A DNA stretch of 64,000 bases from Nilaparvata lugens (GCF_014356525.2 NC_052514.1:1181018-1245017), one strand, 5' to 3'; positions 44,249 through 56,388 are shown, counted from the stretch's first letter. Translations and numbers: made by a program. The notes: generated by a model from the sequence alone, not told the origin.

Positions 44249-46845
44249 TAACCATAATCAATCAGTGAAAAATTTTATCTAGCTAGACAATTTTCAATTG
44301 ATTTGATCAACATAATCTGATTATAATCCTCCTAAACTAGAGAAGCTTATATCATAATTTTCAAAGTTGATCATTATTTGACAATTTAAAGTGATTAGTG
44401 AGTGTTATTTTGTTATTCAATTTGGTTTGTATATAATCTAAATTACAATTTTATTGTTTTCAAATGTTTGAACAGAAAATTGAACCTGAATTCAAGTGTA
44501 TGGAACATAACCTACTTTCTGGACTATTTATAGTGTATAAATCAAAATTCGGGAAAGAAACAGTTTTTGGCTGTGCCTGTTAGTACTTCCCCAATCATTT
44601 TAAAGAATTGTGTTCGGTTTATCAAAAGTCAATAAATAAATAACGAGCGAAGCTCGGCGCCCCGATATTAATTATAAATCATTGGATTTATTTTCCAATC
44701 ACTTGATAATGACACCATATAGCCGAAACATGTGAGTAAACAATTTAAAAAGATTGACAAATATAAATCAGTATTTTGAGACAAGAGTGACAAATTTAAA
44801 TAATTAAAATTAGCAGGTCAATACCGCAGTAACTTGGGAGACTATATGGCTGAGCTCTAGCCGGTGAGCTCCCCCTATTATCTCAGTTATTATTGAAGAT
44901 ATCGACTAGAATTTTGCCCAATATTTGCAATCCATGTTATTGAAATATCGCAAACCAGTTCGATTTGATTGAATGTTGGTATATCTTAATTGATTGCCAA
45001 AAAGCCTCATTTGCATACACATGAATTGGGTCTGATTAACGGAATCAGAAGCGTGGAAAGTGCCATGCAAATAATTAATTTTGCACAAATCTGGTTCTCG
45101 AATGTGGATTAAATAAGTTTCGTCACTAAGCTTCACCTTCACATACTTGGCTGCTTTCTCGCAAGCGCCACTTTATTGAGTTCTCAAGTATGATAAGTGA
45201 GTTTTCAAGTATCTCAGGTATTCTAGAAGGTGTGCGTTTGATTTATGCATTTCTGGAATAATTCTTATCAATATGAGTTATATTGTGAAACTTGAGAAAG
45301 TCTTAATAAGTTGGACTAATTTTGAACTTCTTGTAATAATTTATTGATCTCTCTTATTTTTATTCTTGCATTGAAGAATTGAAATCTTGCCTTTCCGACT
45401 CTTATGAGCATAAAGATAGCTTACTCAATTTTGGTTCATCTGAGAGGCCATTATAATGCTAACACTACGTTTAACGTTAAACCACGGTTACTGGTAAATA
45501 TGGCTGCATTTATCATAATGTGTTTCATACGGGGTTTAAACCAACAGCTGACATCTCTACGTTTAAACCGAGTATCAGCATAGGCTACTGGCCAAGTGTA
45601 TTATTTCTCTTTGCAATGAATTTAAATTTAAATTTGAAAAGGACGTAATTGGCGAGTTGCTGTCATGTTTTTGGGATGTGATAATCGAACACCTCTCAGA
45701 TTAGGGGTTCGATTCACATCGTGCCTGGAATTCTTCATCAAATGTATATATTGATTTTGGAGCCTCCAGTGTTAATCAGTATTGATTCTGAGTTATTATC
45801 CTGAATTTACTGCGTTGATGAAGGTGTTGTTGTGGTGGATATCAGTCTATCACGAACTCTAGTAAACGCTAGAGATAACAAGAGTTCGATCTTGGTGTAA
45901 CAACTGAAACTAGTTTTTCAAAATTTTGTAATAAATCAGAGGTTACTTTTCCAGTTTTCAAACGAGACATTTCCTCGTTTTCATTGAGTCAACCAGAATT
46001 ATTTGGTAAGACATCAAAATTCCGAGTACCTATTATTCGAATAGTATATTGTTTTTCTATACTCTTTATCAGTGGGCCAATCAAAACTAAATTAGTGAGA
46101 GACTAGCCTAAGTTAGTTGTTCTGTTGATCTGTTTGCTTGATTGTATTGACTCTATTACATTTTTTTCCAATTTTTAGTAAGTCTTGACCATTACAGTAT
46201 AACGTGTGTTGTTTTATCATTCTACTGACTGTTTTGACACTATTACATCCTATAAAACTTCTTATCACTCTCTTTACTTTGTGAAATTCGTTGAATAATT
46301 GGCAACACTGTCCTCAATTTCATTTTATTTCACTTTTATTTATTCGTAGATAGAATCACAAAGAATATAAATATGATTAGGAAGGAGCATGTAAATAAGT
46401 GTATAAGTTAGTATATTTCGACATTAATGAATAATCCATTCTAATCTAAACCCTCTTTTTTATCTCAGTTAAAACTCTCTTCCCACACAAACCCCCGTTT
46501 ATAAATCGTCCGTTTAACAACACTAATCTCACACATTCTGTCCAATACAGCGGCCACTATTTCGCAACAATGTCCCTGATTAGACGCAAGCGAAAGTTGA
46601 CTATCCTTGCTTGAAAATATTTCTACAAAGTCGAATAGATGTTGACATAGGTTGCTCATGTGTGTGTGTGTGGATGAGTGATTATTTCTTTATCATTTAG
46701 AAGCGGGAGAGAGAAAAACTTGAAACTGAAATCTGGTTCGGTCTACATGCTCTGTTTACCATGTCTAGACCACCTTGCTTGGAATGTGCAGGCAATCAGT
46801 ATAATTTAGCCTGACCGTTAAATCATTCCAATCCAAACCTCCGGT
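44249..46845. other. Gene-poor region with repeat remnants
   Basis: 44547-44645 is a T-family tail (GGCTGTGCCTGTTAGTAC, AATAAATAAC) followed by ACGAGCGAAGCTCGGCGC. Open frames 44906-45142 (-) and 46465-46659 (-) look more protein-like than average but lack splice sites, domains or matches I know. 45650-45715 has tRNA-like A and B boxes. 45893-45950 resembles the loop of the 537 foldback. Confidence 0.4.
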
Positions 46846-47040
46846 AGAGATGTATTTCCATCTCATACTAAATCTCAACTAGAAGTATCACCATCTCATT
46901 CTACATCTTTACTAGAAATATCTCCATCTCAATCCACATCTCCACTAGAAGTATCTCCATCTCATTCTGAATCTTCGCTAGAAGTATCTCCATCTCTCTA
47001 TGAATCTCACCTAAAAGTATTTCCATCTCTCATTCTCCGG
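46846..47040. repeat. Minisatellite, about 39-bp unit, five copies
   Basis: TATCTCCATCTCATTCTGAA and CTAGAAGTATCTCCATCTC recur with an approximately 39-bp period. Confidence 0.9.
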
Positions 47041-47493
47041 TAGTATGAATTCAGATGCAACTTCCAACGGATACCGATCTTATCTGTTTTCCTATTGCTT
47101 TGATGGCAAAAATCTTGTCGATTTTTTCGGGTAATTGATACTAATTGGTTCAATTGGGTAATCACTTATTGCAATAATAAGGTAGTGGAACAAAATTTCA
47201 GAAGTGCATCTGTTATGTGTGTAATAATTGGAGGGATGTTGCAGATTATAGAACAGTATTATTTAGAAAAAAAGGCCGTTTTATCAGGTGTTGTTCATCA
47301 ATAATTGCGATAAGAAGGTTAGAAAAGTATCTGATATGCGTATTATAATAGGAGTGATGTTGCAGATTATAAAAACAATATTCTTCTGAAAAAAGCAGCT
47401 GTTGATATTAGATGTTGTGTATCGATAATATTGAAGAGAGGAAGTCGTTATAGGAACAATGTTTTCAGAAAAAAAGCAGTTGATATAATATTA
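47041..47493. repeat. Decayed tandem repeats, about 125-bp period
   Basis: GATGTTGCAGATTATA occurs at about 47234 and 47352, followed each time by an AAAAAAGGC/AAAAAAGCAG phrase and GGTGTTGTTCATC / GATGTTGTGTATC. A third, partial copy is at 47452. Confidence 0.7.
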
Positions 47494-47858
47494 TAGTGAG
47501 GTCCACGTTATAATAGCAGTGCTTGATTGGCAATGGTATTGCTATCCTTGTCTATCATTCAACAAAGCGGATAGCGCTATATCTTTCTCGCTTTGCTCTG
47601 TTGCCAGATCGTCTTTTAACAATGTAGAATTAATAATTAATTAACAAAATATTCCATCTTGATTATGGAAATTCACTATGGAATTAATGGAAAATATAAT
47701 TTCTAGCTTAATAAGATATAACTGTTTATTTTGAATGAGAATGAACAGTTACATCAATAAGCCTGTGTCAGCTACCGTCTATAGAAGGAATTGACAAGAC
47801 AGATGATCGGCAACGTTTTTCTACTATCTTTCTCCACTGCCATTATAGGACCTCACTA
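47494..47858. mobile_element. MITE-A copy 5, long form (365 bp)
   Basis: It starts TAGTGAGGTCCACGTTATAA and ends CACTGCCATTATAGGACCTC plus ACTA. TA precedes it; CA follows (one change). This is the best reference for the long subtype. Confidence 0.88.
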
Positions 47859-49406
47859 CAGATGTTCTGTATTAGTAATTGAAGATAGTAATCAAGTATG
47901 AAGTGGTTATAAAACATTAATACTAAAAAACATGATTTTTCAGTAACGGATTCAGTAAGATTTTTCAGTAAAATTTTCTTGTGTATCAGTAACTAAAGAG
48001 GAAACGTGGTTATGGAAACATGATTTTCCAGAATCGTAGCTTAATTTTGTATAACTGATAGTAGTTGCAATTGCGTCATAGTTCTTCCAATAAGGATGTA
48101 GCCTAGTGTTGAAAGATTCTACGGAAAATAGTGCGATTGGAGAGATTAGTTAGTTATGAAAACAAGATTTTTGAGAGGAAAAATAGATGAGAATTTGATT
48201 AGTTTGTGAGATAATATGATGATGAATTCAAGAGTTTTAGTAGAATATCGGGTTGAATTGATAATTTGGTAATAAATTCTAGAGATAAGAAGGTTATGGA
48301 AGCAAGTATTTGGAAAATATATCTAATATTGTCGTCTTGATTGGAGTTGGAATCGGAATAGGATGGATTGAAGTGCTGCCTTTTTTTTAGTACCTTTGTA
48401 CTAAGGAGAGCGAAGTTAGGACGCAGTAGGCCCTCTCTAACCCTTAGCCCTCAAGATTTCATGAAAATGTGAGCAATATCACTTCAATCAAGGTTACAGA
48501 ATTGAAAATTTGGGAAAAATTATATGATATTGATGTTATGAGTGATGTGATAACACCATGTGAAATTAGATTGTTTCAGATTTCAGCTCATTCTGATATG
48601 ATTAGGAAAGTTGAAACTGTTATGACCAAGGGAGTTCTTGAACAAATTATTTAAGTGATCCTATCCTTGATCAACTATCTGGTCTAGTAATAGTTCCAAT
48701 GCCGGTTGTTGACTGTTATGTAAATACATATTCAAAAAATTATAAATATTCCAAAGTCAACATTTTTGGAATAAATTTGGGAGCGTATTTTAGTCCGATG
48801 TAATTTCGGGAAATGACAAACTTGATCTATAGATTATTTATTGAGTTAATAATTCAAGATTGTCTCTGGATCGCTTAGATTGTAGGTCATGAACAATATG
48901 TTGAAAATTCCTACAACACATTAATCAATATCTATCCCTGTAATGGATCCCCTAATAAGAATCAATCGCTATAAATAATCCATCATTCAGATTCAGATCA
49001 GAAAAAAGTAGGTTAATTGTAACAGAGAAAAATATCGTGAATAAATCGATTCGAATTGGCAAATGCTCAATTATTGGAAATATAAACGGACTTGATCGTG
49101 TAATTTATGGAAAGTGTAACATAAATAAGAACATTCTCTTTTCAAATAATACTAAATTATGTACACTGTTCCATTATCCAAATTGTGTGTGCTGAGGTAG
49201 TTTACATTCTCTTACTTAAGTTAAATAAACTGCGTTCAAAAAATAGCTTTCAGTGGGTGTTACACTTCCCACTTGAAATGGGACTTGGTTAAAAGCAGTA
49301 CTCCAACAATCCCACGTGAAATGAGACTGCTAAAAGAAGTACGTTACTTGAGCGAATTGTTTAATGACGTGCTCTATTATTTCCAATTTTGAGAATATAA
49401 TATGCA
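47859..49406. other. AT-rich region, one short unknown frame
   Basis: GTTATGGAAACATGATTTT-like phrases recur (47908, 48009, 48155, 48295), perhaps a decayed array continuing that of 47041. 48407-48423 has GAGAGCGAAGTTAGGAC. 48469-48654 (+) is a 61-codon frame (MSNITSIKVTELKIWEKLYD...) with balanced composition but no recognised relation. Confidence 0.4.
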
Positions 49407-50116
49407 AAAATCTGGTGTGGCGCACTCACACAACTTTCCTTGCCGTTATGAAAATTGATCAACTGACGCTAGTGTTCACGCGCATCTCAAGTCTACTATT
49501 CAAAAATCTGAGTCAGCTGGTGACAGGGCAATAACGCTGCAGACACACGAAGTCTGCTATCTCTTCATAGTGAATTATTTAATAGAATCAACAGTTGCCA
49601 ACTGTTTGCAATTGAATAATCTCATTTTCTCGATTTTCGAGCTTATTTTCAATTTTAGGTGAAAATGTTACTGAACATTAATTGTAGAGATTTTTACGCT
49701 CAATCTTTTACCACTTAAAATTTTTTGTTCAAATTGTATCTAAAGCCTGATAATAAATTGGGAATCTAAAATCAAACTTTGCATAGATGAGGCGGAGATC
49801 CTGAAATTTTTACAGATATGGGACTCGTGATAGCTTATCAATGACTATTTTAGATATAAATTTGATCAATATCGTTGGAGCCGTTTTCGAGAAAATCGCG
49901 AAAACCCCTGTTTTCGACAACATTTTCGCTATTTTAGCAGCCATCTTGAATTGCATCTGATCGAAATTGTTCGTGTCGGATCCTTATATTGTAAGGACCT
50001 CAAGTTCCAAATTTTAAGTCATTGCATTAGTTGGGTGATGAGATATCGTGTACAAAGACGCACATACACTCATACACACACACACACAACACACACACAC
50101 ACCACACACACCACAC

Positions 50117-50157
<41 letters not shown>

Positions 50158-50257
50158 CACAACACACACACACACCAACACACACACACAACACACCACA
50201 CACACCACACACACAACACACACACACACACCACACACACAACACACACCACACACA

Positions 50258-50288
<31 letters not shown>

Positions 50289-50403
50289 CCACACACACAA
50301 CACACACACACACACCACACACACACCACCACACACACACAACACACACACACACCACAACACACACACACACACACACACACCACACACAACACACACA
50401 CAC

Positions 50404-50434
<31 letters not shown>

Positions 50435-50486
50435 CACAACACACACACACACACACACACACACACCACACACACACACCAACACA

Positions 50487-50536
<50 letters not shown>

Positions 50537-50539
50537 CAC

Positions 50540-50573
<34 letters not shown>

Positions 50574-50574
50574 A

Positions 50575-50637
<63 letters not shown>

Positions 50638-50753
50638 GACCAATACCCAAAAACCATTTTTTTGGACTCAGAGGATCTTGATACGTATAGAAATTTGGAA
50701 ATTGGGGTACCTTAATTTTTTTCGGAAAGCAATACTTTCAAGGAAAGTAGAAA
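49407..50753 (+). mobile_element. Element B copy 3, with a giant CA array
   Basis: The ends match the other copies (TCTGGTGTGGCGCACTCAC; GGAAAGCAATACTTTC). A small deletion near the 3' end joins ATACTTTC to AAGGAAAGTA. Confidence 0.9.
50073..50632. repeat. Compound CA/CCA/CAA microsatellite, 560 bp
   Basis: CA runs are broken by extra C or A bases at irregular intervals. Long frames on both strands (TH-rich and VC-rich) are only translated repeat. Confidence 0.97.
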
Positions 50754-51053
50754 TACAACAAAATTATTTTTGTTTTCCCATGCGATGAATAGATAATAAT
50801 ATCTTGTAACCTGGCTCTCGTTTCAGACAAACTAAAGAGCCTATTAATCAGCATGTAATCATAACAGAAATTGATGGAGTGAAGAAGATAAATGAAACAA
50901 GACATGATCTAAAAAACTATTCTACATCATTTACTATTTGATACAAGAAGCACTGTATTGTATTTTACCACTTGTTGAAACGAGCTCTCTATCAATCAGA
51001 AATAAATTAGAATGAGTCTAACTGTAGTAGATTACCTCAGAAAATTGAAACTA
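50754..51053. other. AT-rich spacer
   Basis: Nothing recognised. Confidence 0.5.
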
Positions 51054-51268
51054 TAGTGAGACCCACGTTATAATGATAGTATTCGATTAACTTTGATGTT
51101 GATATCCTTGTCTACCATTCGACAAAGCAGGTAATACTATCCTATTCCAGCTCTGCAACTATGGCAAATCTGTTTTTGACAATGTAGAAATATAATCAAT
51201 TAATACAGAGAATAGGCAACGCTGTTCTTCTATCTTTCTCCACTGCCATTATAACGTGGACCTCATTA
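51054..51268. mobile_element. MITE-A copy 6, short form (215 bp)
   Basis: TA on both sides. It is colinear with copy 1 (ATCCTTGTCTACCATTCGAC, GAATAGGCAACGCTGTTCTT). Confidence 0.88.
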
Positions 51269-51346
51269 TAGGTATGGCTAAAACGCCTAAAAGTAGTAAA
51301 CTGTCAATCACGTTCACAGAACGTACTTAAGAGAAGTATTTTCTAA

Positions 51347-51518
51347 AGGTGCTTACAGATTTACGCGCCGCGAACACGAGCAATTCACTTTTAATCAGCT
51401 GATGCCCAGTTTTTTATAAATCCATATCTTATACCGTTTCTGTAAAAATACATGTAATATAGTCAGCTGATTAAAAGTGAATTGCCCATGTTCGCGGCGC
51501 GTATATCTGTACGCACCT
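51347..51518. mobile_element. Palindromic MITE with AGGTGC ends, 172 bp
   Basis: The arms of about 58 bp (AGGTGCTTACAGATTTACGC, GCCGCGAACACGAGCAATTC, ACTTTTAATCAGCTGA) pair with the right half. TAA precedes and AAA follows. Confidence 0.88.
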
Positions 51519-51521
51519 AAA

Positions 51522-51758
51522 AGGTGCGTACAGACTCTCGCTCTGCTCCGCAACCGAACGTCACTCCAGCAGTGCGATTGATGATCGACCGGCGAGCAAC
51601 AGTGGTTCGACCGGGGAATACGAGAAGATCTAATATCTTCCGTAACGTTCATGATGGGTGCGTGGGAGGAGCGACTGTGGTTCGATGGTGGTACGAGGGC
51701 GATACGAGGGAGGAGCGTGCTCGGTGCGGGTTGGAAGCGCGAATATGTGTACGCACCT
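51522..51758 (+). mobile_element. MITE-D copy 3, abutting the palindromic MITE
   Basis: It starts AGGTGCGTACAGACTCTCGC and ends TGTGTACGCACCT. AAA lies between it and the previous element, and TAA follows. Confidence 0.88.
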
Positions 51759-51761
51759 TAA

Positions 51762-52440
51762 GAAGTACTTCAACAATTTAAAAGCTACCAAAAGTTGATG
51801 GTAGATAATAATTAAAACGAGACATGGCTAAAAAAAGCACACTGTCAATCACGGTTGATAGAAGAAGTAACTTACTCCAACTATTTGAAAGCAATTCGAG
51901 CTGAACGGGAGTTGATAATTAGTAGGCTAATGACAGAGAAAGAGAAGAAGAGAAGTCTGAACTAAATACTCTCGCTTTCAATGTCAAAACTGGAATATTA
52001 TTGGAGCACTTTCAGTTTACGAAATGAGTGTTGTATCTGGACTGTTACCTATGTTATAACACAGCTCGTAACTCACGACTTGTCAGTTTTTTTCAATACA
52101 AAAAGAAGACAATCATCTTAAAACACTGTAGTTTCGGATTGTTATGTAAGATTTGAAGAGCTATTGAAAGAATGAGGATTAAGTACAGCGGTCTACAGTG
52201 TAGTTTATTCTGTGTAAGTTTGAGAGGTGAGAGCCTGTCACATTCTTGAGAATTCATAGACTTATGGAAATTATGTTTATCTGTGTGTGACTTGCTTCAT
52301 ATTGATGGATTCAATTCAATCTTCAAATTCACGGAAACTAAAGCACAGTGCTCTACAGATGCTCTACTAAAATATATATCATCATTAGTATTTATTTATT
52401 CAATTGGTTAGCACAAACGATACAATGATCGGAAAAGGAA
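51762..52440. other. AT-rich spacer
   Basis: No gene or clear repeat boundary seen. Confidence 0.45.
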
Positions 52441-53275
52441 AAATCTGGTGTGGCGCACTCACACAACATTCCTTGCCGTTATGAAAATTTATCACCTGAC
52501 GTTAGTGTTCCCGCGCATCTCAAGTCTACTATTCAAAGATCCAAGCCAGCTAGTGACAGGACAATAAGGCTGGAGACACACGAAGTTTCCTATCTCTTCA
52601 TAGTGAATCATTTAATAGAATCAACAGTTGCCAACAGTTTGTAATTGAAATAATAACATTTTCTCGAATTTCGAGCTTATTTTCAATTTTAGGTGAAAAT
52701 GTTACTGAACATTAATTATTGAAGAGATTTTCACGCTCGATCTTTTCCACTTGGAATTTTTTGTTTAAATTGTATCTAAAGCCTGATAATTGAGAATCTA
52801 AAATCAAACTTTGCATAGATGGGGCGGAGCTCCTGAAATTTTTACAGATATGGGACTTGTGGCAGTTGATAGAGCTTATCAATAACTTTTTTATGTATAA
52901 ATTTGATCAAAATCGTTGGAGCCGTTTTCGAGAAAATCGCGAAAAACCCTGTTTTTGACAACATTTTTGCCATTTAGCCGCCATCTTGAATTGCATTTGA
53001 TCGAAATTGTTCGTGTCGGATCCCTATATTTTAAGTACCTTAAGTTCCAAATTTCAAGTCATTCCGTTAATTGGGAGATGAGATATCATGTACACAGACG
53101 CACATATACTCATACACACTCACACTCACACACATACAGACCAATACCCAAAAACCACTTTTTTGGACTCAGGGGACCTTGAAACGTAAAGAAATTTGGA
53201 AATTGGGGTACCTTAATTTTTTTTGGAAAGCAATACTTTCCTTACCTATGGTAATAGGGCAAGGAAAGTAAAAAC
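52441..53275 (+). mobile_element. Element B copy 4, minimal CA tract
   Basis: Both ends are complete. The tract is only about 20 bp (ACTCACACTCACACACA). Confidence 0.9.
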
Positions 53276-53939
53276 AGGCTATAGCCCAAAACTTTTTCAA
53301 TTCCCTAATTTAGTTTCAAATTGTCCAAATATTATACATATGTTATTGTCCATTCCAATTTTCTACACCAAATCACAACCTTAGAATATAGATTAGAATA
53401 AAACAAACAATTTTAAATTTGGATAGATTGATAGTAAAACTTCCGTAAAAACAAACTTTAAATTCACAAAATAAAGAATAAAACCACTTAAATTTTGAGT
53501 TCGAGAATATCAGGTGCTTCATTGCTTTATGCTCTATTTCTCATCTACAATACTATAGTATCTTGAATGGTGAGTTGTGTTTTCTGGCTCTAAATTTTGT
53601 AAAATTACGCAAACCTTTTTCAATTAATGGTGATTGGAGTGTAATATATTTTTGCTTTTTATCCAGTTTTTTCAAACGTCAAAATTTAAAATTCTCAGTT
53701 TTTGAGTGAAAATAGACTAAATTTAGAAAAAGTGAAATCATAACCCTATTTTGGACTTTTAAAATTTTATCAAAATTTGGGAGAGAAATAGTACAAGGAG
53801 TATCCAAAGTTTTCCTCTCCCGATCAGTGTTTCTTTGTAAAAATTATAAAGAAATGGAATAAAAATAAAATTTTATTGATTGTACAATATAGTATCCGTG
53901 CTTTATTTCAATGATAGTCCCAAACTGTTGTCAGATTAT
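53276..53939. other. AT-rich region with a T-like tail
   Basis: Near 53775-53870 a phrase TTGGGAGAGAAATAGT ... CCTCTCCCGATCAGTG ... ATAAAAATAAAAT resembles the T family. Confidence 0.4.
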
Positions 53940-54200
53940 AATTATGAGATTAGCAGGTAACTCGTGCTCTGCAAGGGTCTAATTGAAAACATTACCTACC
54001 GAAATCTTGAAGAATTGAAAATAGGCCTATAACTACTATTCTCGGTGAACCAAGAATCTATTTATGCGAAATTTCAAGTTGATCAGTTGAGTAGTTGAGA
54101 CGTGATGATACGTCATTCATGAATTTCCTATCCCCTACGTCTACAAGCCAATTCTTTCCTTTATTATAGTATAGATTATAATATTGAATGCGGCTTTTAT
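53940..54200 (+). repeat. Dispersed repeat F, reference copy
   Basis: TAGCAGGTAACTCGTGCTCT, GCAAGGGTCTAATTGAAAAC, GAAATTTCAAGTTGATCAGT and GTGATGATACGTCATTCATG occur in order. Copies or parts are at 12955-13255 (inverted), 39990-40255 and about 59050-59457. Confidence 0.7.
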
Positions 54201-54212
54201 AATAAGTAGTAT

Positions 54213-54476
54213 CATAGAGAAACAATAGTGTAAGTAGATATTCCATGGTATAGGGCGTTTATGTCGCAACTGTTATCTCAAGCAAATTACTGTTTATTAT
54301 TGTCGAATTTTACTGTTTTGTTGGGGTAGGAGTGTATGATTATGAGAGACTGCCAGTGTCACACAGCTTCACGGGAGAGAATTATTGCATGAGCTATCGG
54401 CTTGAGATAACAGTAAGAATTGCGACATAAATGCCCTATACCATGGGATATCTACTTACACTATTGTTCCTCTATG
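54213..54476. repeat. Foldback MITE, about 68-bp arms
   Basis: CATAGAGAAACAATAGTGTA and CCATGGTATAGGGCGTTTAT pair with inverse copies ending at 54476. The loop is about 120 bp. Confidence 0.88.
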
Positions 54477-55056
54477 GTAGAATATAGTTCATTATAAAAC
54501 TCTTGTGCCAAACGTATTGTTTATATCACTACTTATGTACGGTACATGATTTATAGAGTAGAGATCGGTTTCATTGATAAAACATCAAAGTTAAAACAAA
54601 AGTTGACAAAATGTGTAGAAAAAATCAGCTGATAGTTGCAGTGATAGTAGTTTTAATTTTTCTGCTCAAAATTTTCAAGTTTATTTCAATATTATTGAAA
54701 CTTTCGGATTGTTTAGTGTTATTTCCGGCTCTTATCAACCCTTCGAAATTCGAAAATCATCAGTCATATCTCGAATACGTATTCTCTGAGTGTTAATCTT
54801 TGGTGAAAACAGAAATTTTAAACTTAACCTCACTTTGCACTATTTATGTGTCAAAATCAAGGAATTGAAGAAGTTTTGGGCAATTGCCTGTTTCTTTTTC
54901 CAAATATCGTGTTTGTGACTGTTCTAATAAATAAATAAATAAACAAATAAATATGAAGTAACGTTGAATGCTTAGGCTATGACGTTACTGAATACTTTCT
55001 CAGGTGCTTTCCGAGGTCATGATCATCATTATGCCATTATTCTGTATAAATTAATT
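54477..55056. other. AT-rich region with a T-family tail
   Basis: 54862-54955 is a T copy (TTTTGGGCAATTGCCTGTTT, then AATAAATAAATAAATAAAC). A 61-codon hydrophobic frame at 54611-54796 (+) has a fair start context but no recognised relation. Confidence 0.45.
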
Positions 55057-55876
55057 GACCGAGCGAAGTGAGGTCTAAGATTCGAGTCGACGGTTTGGCA
55101 TTTCTCTTGATGTTTAAATGTTTATATGTTTTTATGTTGCGCATCTACGGCGAAACGCGGTAATAGGTTTTCATGAAATTTGACAGGTACGTTCCTTTTT
55201 TAATTGCGCGTCGACGTTTATACAAGGTTTTTGGAAATTTTGCATTTCAAAGATAATATAAAAGGAAAAAGGAGCCTCCTTCTTACGCCAATATTGGAGT
55301 AAAAGTCAGACTATAGAATTATTCATCATAAATCAGCTGACAAGTGATTACACAGATGTGTGGAGAAGCCAGTATATTGCTGTATTTCCATTTGACAGGT
55401 ATGTTCCTTTTTTAATTGCGCGTCGACGTACTGACAGGTTTTTGGGAATTTTGCATTTCAAGGATAATATAGAAGGAAAAATGAGCCTCCTTCATACGCC
55501 AATATTAGAGTAAAAATCAGACCATAGAATTATTCATCATAAATCAGCTGACAAGTGATTACACAGATGTGTGGAGAAGCCAGTATATTGCTGTATTCCA
55601 TTTGACAGGTATGTTCCTTTTTTAATTGCGCGTCGACGTACTGACAAGGTTTTTGGGAATTTTGCATTTCAAGGATAATATAGAAGGAAAAATGAGCCTC
55701 CTTCATACGCCAATATTAAAGTAAAAATGAGACTATAGAATTATTCATCATAAATCAGCTGACACAGATGTGTGGAGAAGCCAGTCTATTGCTGTATTTC
55801 CATAAGGTCTTTGGTTTCAATCAGGTACTTGTGGATGAGAATACTGCGTGAGGTCTACTGTTCACAGAACTACTAG
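55057..55876 (+). mobile_element. Element C, full copy with internal triplication
   Basis: It starts GACCGAGCGAAGTGAGGTC, then octamer units, TTGCGCATCTACGGCGAAAC, and three tandem copies of a module of about 210 bp (TTTGACAGGTA(C/T)GTTCC ... GTGTGGAGAAGCCAGT, near 55178, 55392 and 55601). It ends GTGAGGTCTACTGTTCACAG plus AACTACTAG, followed by T. There is no ORF. Confidence 0.9.
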
Positions 55877-56321
55877 TATAGATTTCCCTCCAAAAATGTG
55901 GCCACCTTTAATACTTTCGTTATTGAATAAAAACACGTGATATGTTTGTGATTAGGATATATCTTCTCAACTACATCTTTATGTGTGTCATGTGCTATGA
56001 AGCTTGAAGATCCATTCACACCCAAAACATTTTCTTCCAAATTAGAAGAAACTCGTTATCCCCTCCAACCAACAAGACCAAGTTGAAGATCACTCCCAAA
56101 AAAACTCGATCAAAACAACAATATTTCAAAGCGGTTGTTTTTCAACAAATGATGCAATGTGATGCATGGTCAATTTGGGACATCGTTTAAATTTTTGACC
56201 AGTTGGAGAGAAAGGTGTCGAAATTTTCGCCAATGTTACGTGCCGGTAACTGGTGCAAGGTGACCAACTGGACGACAAAAAAGTATTATGTTCATTAGTG
56301 AAATGCAGGCGACCAACTCAC
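55877..56321. other. Spacer left of the exon candidate
   Basis: If 56322-56388 is real this is its downstream intron. Nothing recognised. Confidence 0.4.
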
Positions 56322-56388
56322 CAAACTTGACATTCGTGGATTTCGGATGAGATGTGTCAGATGTCCTACTTTTCTGTGTTTCATTCAT
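56322..56388 (-). CDS. Candidate coding exon, product unknown
   Basis: On the minus strand MNETQKSRTSDTSHPKSTNV then KF runs into a strong donor (TTTG/GTGAGT) at 56322/56321, giving 22 codons plus one base from the ATG at 56388. The frame stays open upstream to 56430, and an acceptor-like CATACAG lies about 10 bp before the ATG, so it may be an internal exon. The hydrophilic Ser/Thr/Lys composition resembles a disordered N-terminus. No relation recognised. Confidence 0.35.

Noticed and set aside
45650..45720. tRNA gene
   Set aside because: B-box-like sequence is present, but the T-stem and acceptor do not pair; kept only as a weak SINE-head finding.
50014..50788. Open frames of 195-254 codons on both strands
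   Set aside because: They are translations of the CA/GT microsatellite in element B (TH-rich and VC-rich), with no independent coding signal.
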